Notes under the pieces: generated by a model
What the model saw: only the letters and a program-made list of their open reading frames with translations
Databases searched by the model: none
Told to the model about the DNA's origin: nothing
Part shown: piece after piece, positions 5,020 through 7,997 of the stretch
Layout of the letters: each line of letters begins with the position of its first letter
How positions within the stretch are numbered: the first letter of the stretch is position 1
Assembly: GCA_030152125.1 (NCBI GenBank)
Contig: JASLIR010000158.1
Location: 1-7,997 of the forward strand
From: Alkanindiges sp.
GTDB taxonomy: Bacteria; Pseudomonadota; Gammaproteobacteria; Pseudomonadales; Moraxellaceae
Length of the DNA: 7,997 bases
Reading direction: 5' to 3'
Made by a program: the position numbers and the translations under genes

Positions 5020-5751
5020 ATGAAGCCGGAGTTAACGATGCCAGTCATTGGTGTTATACGCTCGCCTTTTCATGAAAAGTTTGGTATCCCAAGGCAGCCG
5101 AATCTTGTTCAAGTGCCTGCTACAATTGAATTTTTTGAGCCATACAATACCATTCATGCCTTTGAGGGACTAAAGGAATTCAGTCATGTGTGGCTGCTGT
5201 GGTCATTTCACCAGAACAAGGATAATTCTGCTACGGAAAAATTTCGTGCACAAATTCGTCCCCCGCGGCTTGGTGGAAACCAGAAAACCGGGGTATTTGC
5301 CAGCCGCAGCATGTACAGGCCCGCTAAACTGGGCTTGTCTGTGGTTCGCTTACTGGATGTTATCGAGCAGGATGGCCAGGTAAAAGTAGTGGTGGATGGC
5401 GTGGATTTACTGGATGGCACACCAATTGTTGATATTAAGCCTTACGTGAGTTATAGCGATGCGATTCCTGCTGCGCGTAGTGGTTTTGCAGCGGATGCTC
5501 CATCTACCCTGCAGGTGGCCTGGCTGGCTGAAGCCAGACAGGAAGCGGATGGTTTGATACAGCAATCACTGTTATCCCAGGCTCAATGTCGTATTATTGA
5601 GCAGTTGCTGGCTTTAGACCCCAGACCAGCCTATCAGGATGATGCTAATCGGGTGTATGGTATGCGTTATGGTCAGTTGAATGTACTGTTTTCAATTGCT
5701 GAAGATGGCGTACACATTAAGTCCATCGCGTATGTTCAAGCCTTGCAATAG
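5020..5751 (+). CDS. trmO: tRNA (N6-threonylcarbamoyladenosine(37)-N6)-methyltransferase TrmO
   Basis: TrmO (YaeB, UPF0066 family) adds a methyl group from S-adenosylmethionine to t6A at position 37 of certain tRNAs, tRNA-Thr in E. coli, which improves decoding. The 243-residue protein carries the family signatures: PVIGVIRSPFHEKFGIPRQP (8-27), HVWLLWSFHQN (56-66), RPPRLGGNQKTGVFASRSMY (80-99), which is the core beta-barrel and SAM-site region, and LDGTPIVDIKPYVSYSD (131-147). The C-terminal domain has the conserved DPRPAY (200-205). The ATG at 5020 has a well-spaced AAGGA. It is divergent from fpr and lies 51 bases upstream of the GspE-type ATPase gene on the same strand, so the two may share a transcript. 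Nothing appears damaged. Confidence 0.95.
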   Translation: MKPELTMPVIGVIRSPFHEKFGIPRQPNLVQVPATIEFFEPYNTIHAFEGLKEFSHVWLLWSFHQNKDNSATEKFRAQIRPPRLGGNQKTGVFASRSMYRPAKLGLSVVRLLDVIEQDGQVKVVVDGVDLLDGTPIVDIKPYVSYSDAIPAARSGFAADAPSTLQVAWLAEARQEADGLIQQSLLSQAQCRIIEQLLALDPRPAYQDDANRVYGMRYGQLNVLFSIAEDGVHIKSIAYVQALQ

Positions 5752-5755
5752 GGAT

Positions 5756-5785
5756 TGCAGTATGGGCACAACCTGCCACACTGCA
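5756..5785 (+). other. Stem-loop between trmO and the ATPase gene
   Basis: TGCAGT (5756-5761) pairs with ACTGCA (5780-5785). After a one-by-one mismatch, TGG-CA pairs with TGCCA with G5766 bulged, around loop CAACC. It ends just before the ATPase ribosome binding site (5787-5795) and has no immediate T-run. It could be a weak attenuator, an mRNA processing site or a translation modulator. Confidence 0.45.
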
Positions 5786-5786
5786 T

Positions 5787-5795
5787 AAAGGGAAG
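5787..5795 (+). promoter_or_regulatory. Ribosome binding site deciding the ATPase start
   Basis: AAAGGGAAG lies seven bases before GTG at 5803. A second weaker AAGG (5810-5813) lies seven bases before the in-frame ATG at 5821, so a start six codons later is possible. Confidence 0.65.
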
Positions 5796-5802
5796 TTTTT
5801 AA

Positions 5803-7590
5803 GTGAATCAAGGTTTATCCATGGTGAATAGGTCTCAGCATTTTTCGTTTACAGTGGATGTGCGCTGGTGTCTGGATGCGCTGCTAAAAGACGGGCGTAT
5901 TAGCCAGCGAGAAGTGAACCTTGTGGCGACTACCCCCCGGCGCAAGGAGCAACTGCAGTGGCATCCTTTGCAGATTATTGCCAGTTTTGACCTAAAGGAT
6001 GCAACCACGCAACAGCCTTTAAGTTTAGTGCTTCTCACGCAATGGCTGGCCGAAAAAGCCAGAATTCCCTATTTAAAAATTGATCCCTTAAAAGTAAATG
6101 TACCGGCTGTTACGGCCATTATGTCTTATGAATATGCTGAACGGCACCGTATTCTGGCAGTCGCGGTGGATCAGGATACTGTGACCATCGGCTGTGACCA
6201 ACCGTTTTATGATGACTGGATACAAAACCTGTCACATAGTGTGCGGCCACGGACCATACAGCCGGTGATGCTGAATCCCGAACTGCTCACCCGCTATATC
6301 ACCGAGTTTTATCAGGTAACCAAAGCCATTGCCGGAGCACATGGTACTGGTGGAACCGAGGCGGCAGCAAAAGGGGTGGAAGCCTTGCTGCAGCTGGGCG
6401 ATACACAAAACCCGGATGCCAATGACCAGCATATCGTACGCATTGTAGACTGGTTGCTGCAATACGCCTTTGACCAGCGTGCCAGTGATATTCACCTGGA
6501 ACCACGCCGTTTGCATGGCCGGGTGCGCTTCCGTATTGATGGTGTATTGCATACGGTATACGACATGCCAGCAGCCGTATTACAGGCAGTAGTGGCACGT
6601 ATTAAAATTCTGGGCCGCATGAATGTGGCGGAAAAACGCAAACCGCAGGATGGCCGTTTAAAAACCCGCACCCCGAAAGGGGTGGAAACCGAACTGCGTC
6701 TTTCAACCTTACCCACAGCGTCTGGTGAAAAGCTGGTGATGCGTATTTTTGACCCCGAGGTACTGGTACGCAGCTTCCAGCAATTAGGTTTACGCGGTGA
6801 GGATCTGGAAAAATGGAATACCATGTCCAGCCAGTCCAATGGCATTATTCTGGTAACAGGTCCTACCGGTTCCGGTAAAACGACTACTTTGTATTCAACC
6901 TTAAAGCAGCTTGCTACTGACGAGGTGAATGTATGTACCATTGAAGACCCGATTGAAATGATTGAGCCCAGCTTTAACCAGATGCAGGTGCAAACCAACA
7001 TTGAACTGGGCTTTGCGGAAGGGGTACGTGCATTGATGCGTCAGGACCCGGATATCATCATGGTGGGTGAAATCCGCGATCAGGATACTGCCGATATGGC
7101 CATTCAGGCTTCATTAACAGGCCACCTGGTGTTGTCCACCCTGCATACCAATGATGCGCCATCCAGTTTAACGCGCCTGCATGACCTGGGTGTGCAACCG
7201 TTCCTGACGGCGGCAACCATACTGGGTGTGATGGCACAGCGTCTGGTAAGAACACTCTGTGAGTATTGCAAACAGCCGACAGAGGTTGATGTGGAAGTGT
7301 GGGACCGCCTGGTTAGCCCGTGGAAAAGTAGCCCACCTGCACAGGCATTTAAAGCGGTAGGCTGCGAGCACTGCCGTGAAACAGGCTATAAAGGCCGTAT
7401 GGGCATTTATGAAATTTTGTTACTAAGCAACGATTTAAAACGCCTGGTGGGCGATGGCGGAACACTGACCCAGATCAAACAGCAGGCGTATCGGGAAGGG
7501 CTGTTACCACTGCGTCTGGCCGGGGCCAAACGTATTGCCGAAGGTGTAACTACCATTGAAGAGGTTATGCGGGTAGCGCCATTAAGCTGA
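5803..7590 (+). CDS. GspE/PilB-family secretion or type IV pilus assembly ATPase
   Basis: This cytoplasmic hexameric ATPase of the PulE/GspE/PilB family powers type II secretion or pilus extension by working on an inner-membrane platform protein. It is 595 residues from GTG. The N-terminal part (1-200) is an MshEN/T2SSE_N-like domain with weak family identity. Then come ASDIHLEPR (227-235), Walker A GPTGSGKTT (353-361), the Asp box TIEDPIE (379-385), Walker B DPDIIMVGEIRD (415-426) and the His box HLVLSTLHTND (441-451). Four cysteines (C486, C489, C521, C524) form the zinc site typical of GspE and PilB and absent from the retraction motor PilT. I see no GspF, PilC or pilin gene in the window, so it may be an orphan copy. 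GspE versus PilB cannot be decided from sequence by eye, so I give no symbol. Confidence 0.93.
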   Translation: MNQGLSMVNRSQHFSFTVDVRWCLDALLKDGRISQREVNLVATTPRRKEQLQWHPLQIIASFDLKDATTQQPLSLVLLTQWLAEKARIPYLKIDPLKVNVPAVTAIMSYEYAERHRILAVAVDQDTVTIGCDQPFYDDWIQNLSHSVRPRTIQPVMLNPELLTRYITEFYQVTKAIAGAHGTGGTEAAAKGVEALLQLGDTQNPDANDQHIVRIVDWLLQYAFDQRASDIHLEPRRLHGRVRFRIDGVLHTVYDMPAAVLQAVVARIKILGRMNVAEKRKPQDGRLKTRTPKGVETELRLSTLPTASGEKLVMRIFDPEVLVRSFQQLGLRGEDLEKWNTMSSQSNGIILVTGPTGSGKTTTLYSTLKQLATDEVNVCTIEDPIEMIEPSFNQMQVQTNIELGFAEGVRALMRQDPDIIMVGEIRDQDTADMAIQASLTGHLVLSTLHTNDAPSSLTRLHDLGVQPFLTAATILGVMAQRLVRTLCEYCKQPTEVDVEVWDRLVSPWKSSPPAQAFKAVGCEHCRETGYKGRMGIYEILLLSNDLKRLVGDGGTLTQIKQQAYREGLLPLRLAGAKRIAEGVTTIEEVMRVAPLS

Positions 7591-7600
7591 TGCTACCCGC
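7569..7600. terminator. Hairpin between convergent genes, possible weak bidirectional terminator
   Basis: GCGGGTAGC (7569-7577) pairs perfectly with GCTACCCGC (7592-7600) around a 14-base loop. It overlaps the last codons and stop of the ATPase gene and lies just past the stop of the converging TPR gene. No T-run follows on either strand, so it may need Rho or act by stabilising 3' ends. Confidence 0.55.
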
Positions 7601-7617
7601 TGTGGTGCTTTCAGGAA

Positions 7618-7997
7618 CTACATACTTGGTTTCTGGGCTGCATTCCCGGTAGCGATGGTTGTCGGGTCGGGGATGTACTGCCAGATTGCATAGCGTGCGC
7701 CACTCTTGATTTGTGCAATCAGCTGGTCCGCATTTTTTGCATCGCTGGCAAATTTGCTTTTATAGGTGCTTAGCGTATCAATGGCATTTTTCTTTTTGCC
7801 TTGTAGCAAATAAGTATTGGCCAGTGCCAGATAAGCTTCCTGATAATTGGCTTTAATAGCAACATTCAGGTGGGTAATAGACTCCTGAAAGCCACCGCCT
7901 TCTGCCAGGCTAAAACCATACCAGTAACTGGTTTCCGGGTCTTTCGGTTTTAGCTTGAATAAACGGCTAAAATACTCAATGCTTTTTTCGGCTGAAT
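7618..7997 (-). CDS. Tetratricopeptide-repeat protein, C-terminal part (5' end outside window)
   Basis: The minus-strand frame is open from the right edge of the window to TAG at 7618-7620, giving at least 126 residues; the start lies outside. At least two TPR units are visible: one around PETSYWYGFSLAEGGGFQES followed by THLNVAIKANY, and one around EAYLALANTYLLQGKKKNAI followed by DTLSTYKSKF, each with the Y/W-L-G-A-Y-A pattern of helix pairs and about 34 residues apart. After a third helix-like part (NADQLIAQIKSG) comes a non-repeat tail ending QKPSM. TPR proteins are scaffolds for protein contacts, and some serve as pilus or secretion pilotins or assembly factors. The gene converges on the ATPase gene with 27 bases between stops, so a functional link is only a possibility. 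Location in the cell is unknown because the N-terminus is missing. Confidence 0.82.
   Translation of the reverse strand, partial: SAEKSIEYFSRLFKLKPKDPETSYWYGFSLAEGGGFQESITHLNVAIKANYQEAYLALANTYLLQGKKKNAIDTLSTYKSKFASDAKNADQLIAQIKSGARYAIWQYIPDPTTIATGNAAQKPSM

Noticed and set aside
6492..7001. 169-residue minus-strand ORF within the ATPase gene
   Set aside because: It lies opposite the conserved ATPase core (Walker A region) and has no family features; a shadow ORF.

Overview
The window looks like chromosomal DNA from a proteobacterium. The genes are housekeeping-like, start codons carry AAGGA-type ribosome binding sites, and intrinsic terminators and sigma70-type promoters are easy to see. The Fpr-type reductase ending in YVIERAFVEK, the TrmO homologue and the PulE/GspE-type ATPase fit beta- or gammaproteobacteria. 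A beta-proteobacterial methylotroph (Methylophilaceae-like) is my best guess, but it is an impression from protein style and not a proof.

Layout. Positions 1-393 hold no gene. They contain a long imperfect palindrome (2-272, two 133-base arms) with a terminator-like hairpin at its apex, then about 120 bases of AT-rich spacer. On the minus strand follow tRNA-Asn copy 1 (433-508) with its own promoter and terminator, a class I PLP aminotransferase of the aspartate aminotransferase type (618-1856), and an exported-looking FAD-binding oxidase (1957-3357) that is split by a single in-frame TAA. A small plus-strand gene for a 56-residue basic protein (3542-3712) has its own terminator. It converges on tRNA-Asn copy 2 (3843-3918, minus), which lies in a 146-base near-perfect repeat of the first tRNA locus.

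Next come fpr (4143-4922, minus, with terminator), the divergent trmO (5020-5751, plus), and a GspE/PilB-family secretion or pilus ATPase (5803-7590, plus) that may share a transcript with trmO. The 3' end of a TPR-protein gene (7618-7997, minus) runs off the right edge and converges on the ATPase gene.

How the parts relate. The genes do not form one pathway. The two tRNA-Asn loci bracket a 3.4-kb block (aspC-like gene, broken oxidase, small ORF), which could be deleted or inverted-in-context by recombination between repeats in the same orientation (deletion is the expected outcome). The most unusual items are the 271-base palindrome, the nonsense-interrupted oxidase whose reading frame is otherwise intact, and a compound hairpin that overlaps the promoter of tRNA-Asn copy 1. 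I see no defence system, prophage, CRISPR array or transposase gene in the window.
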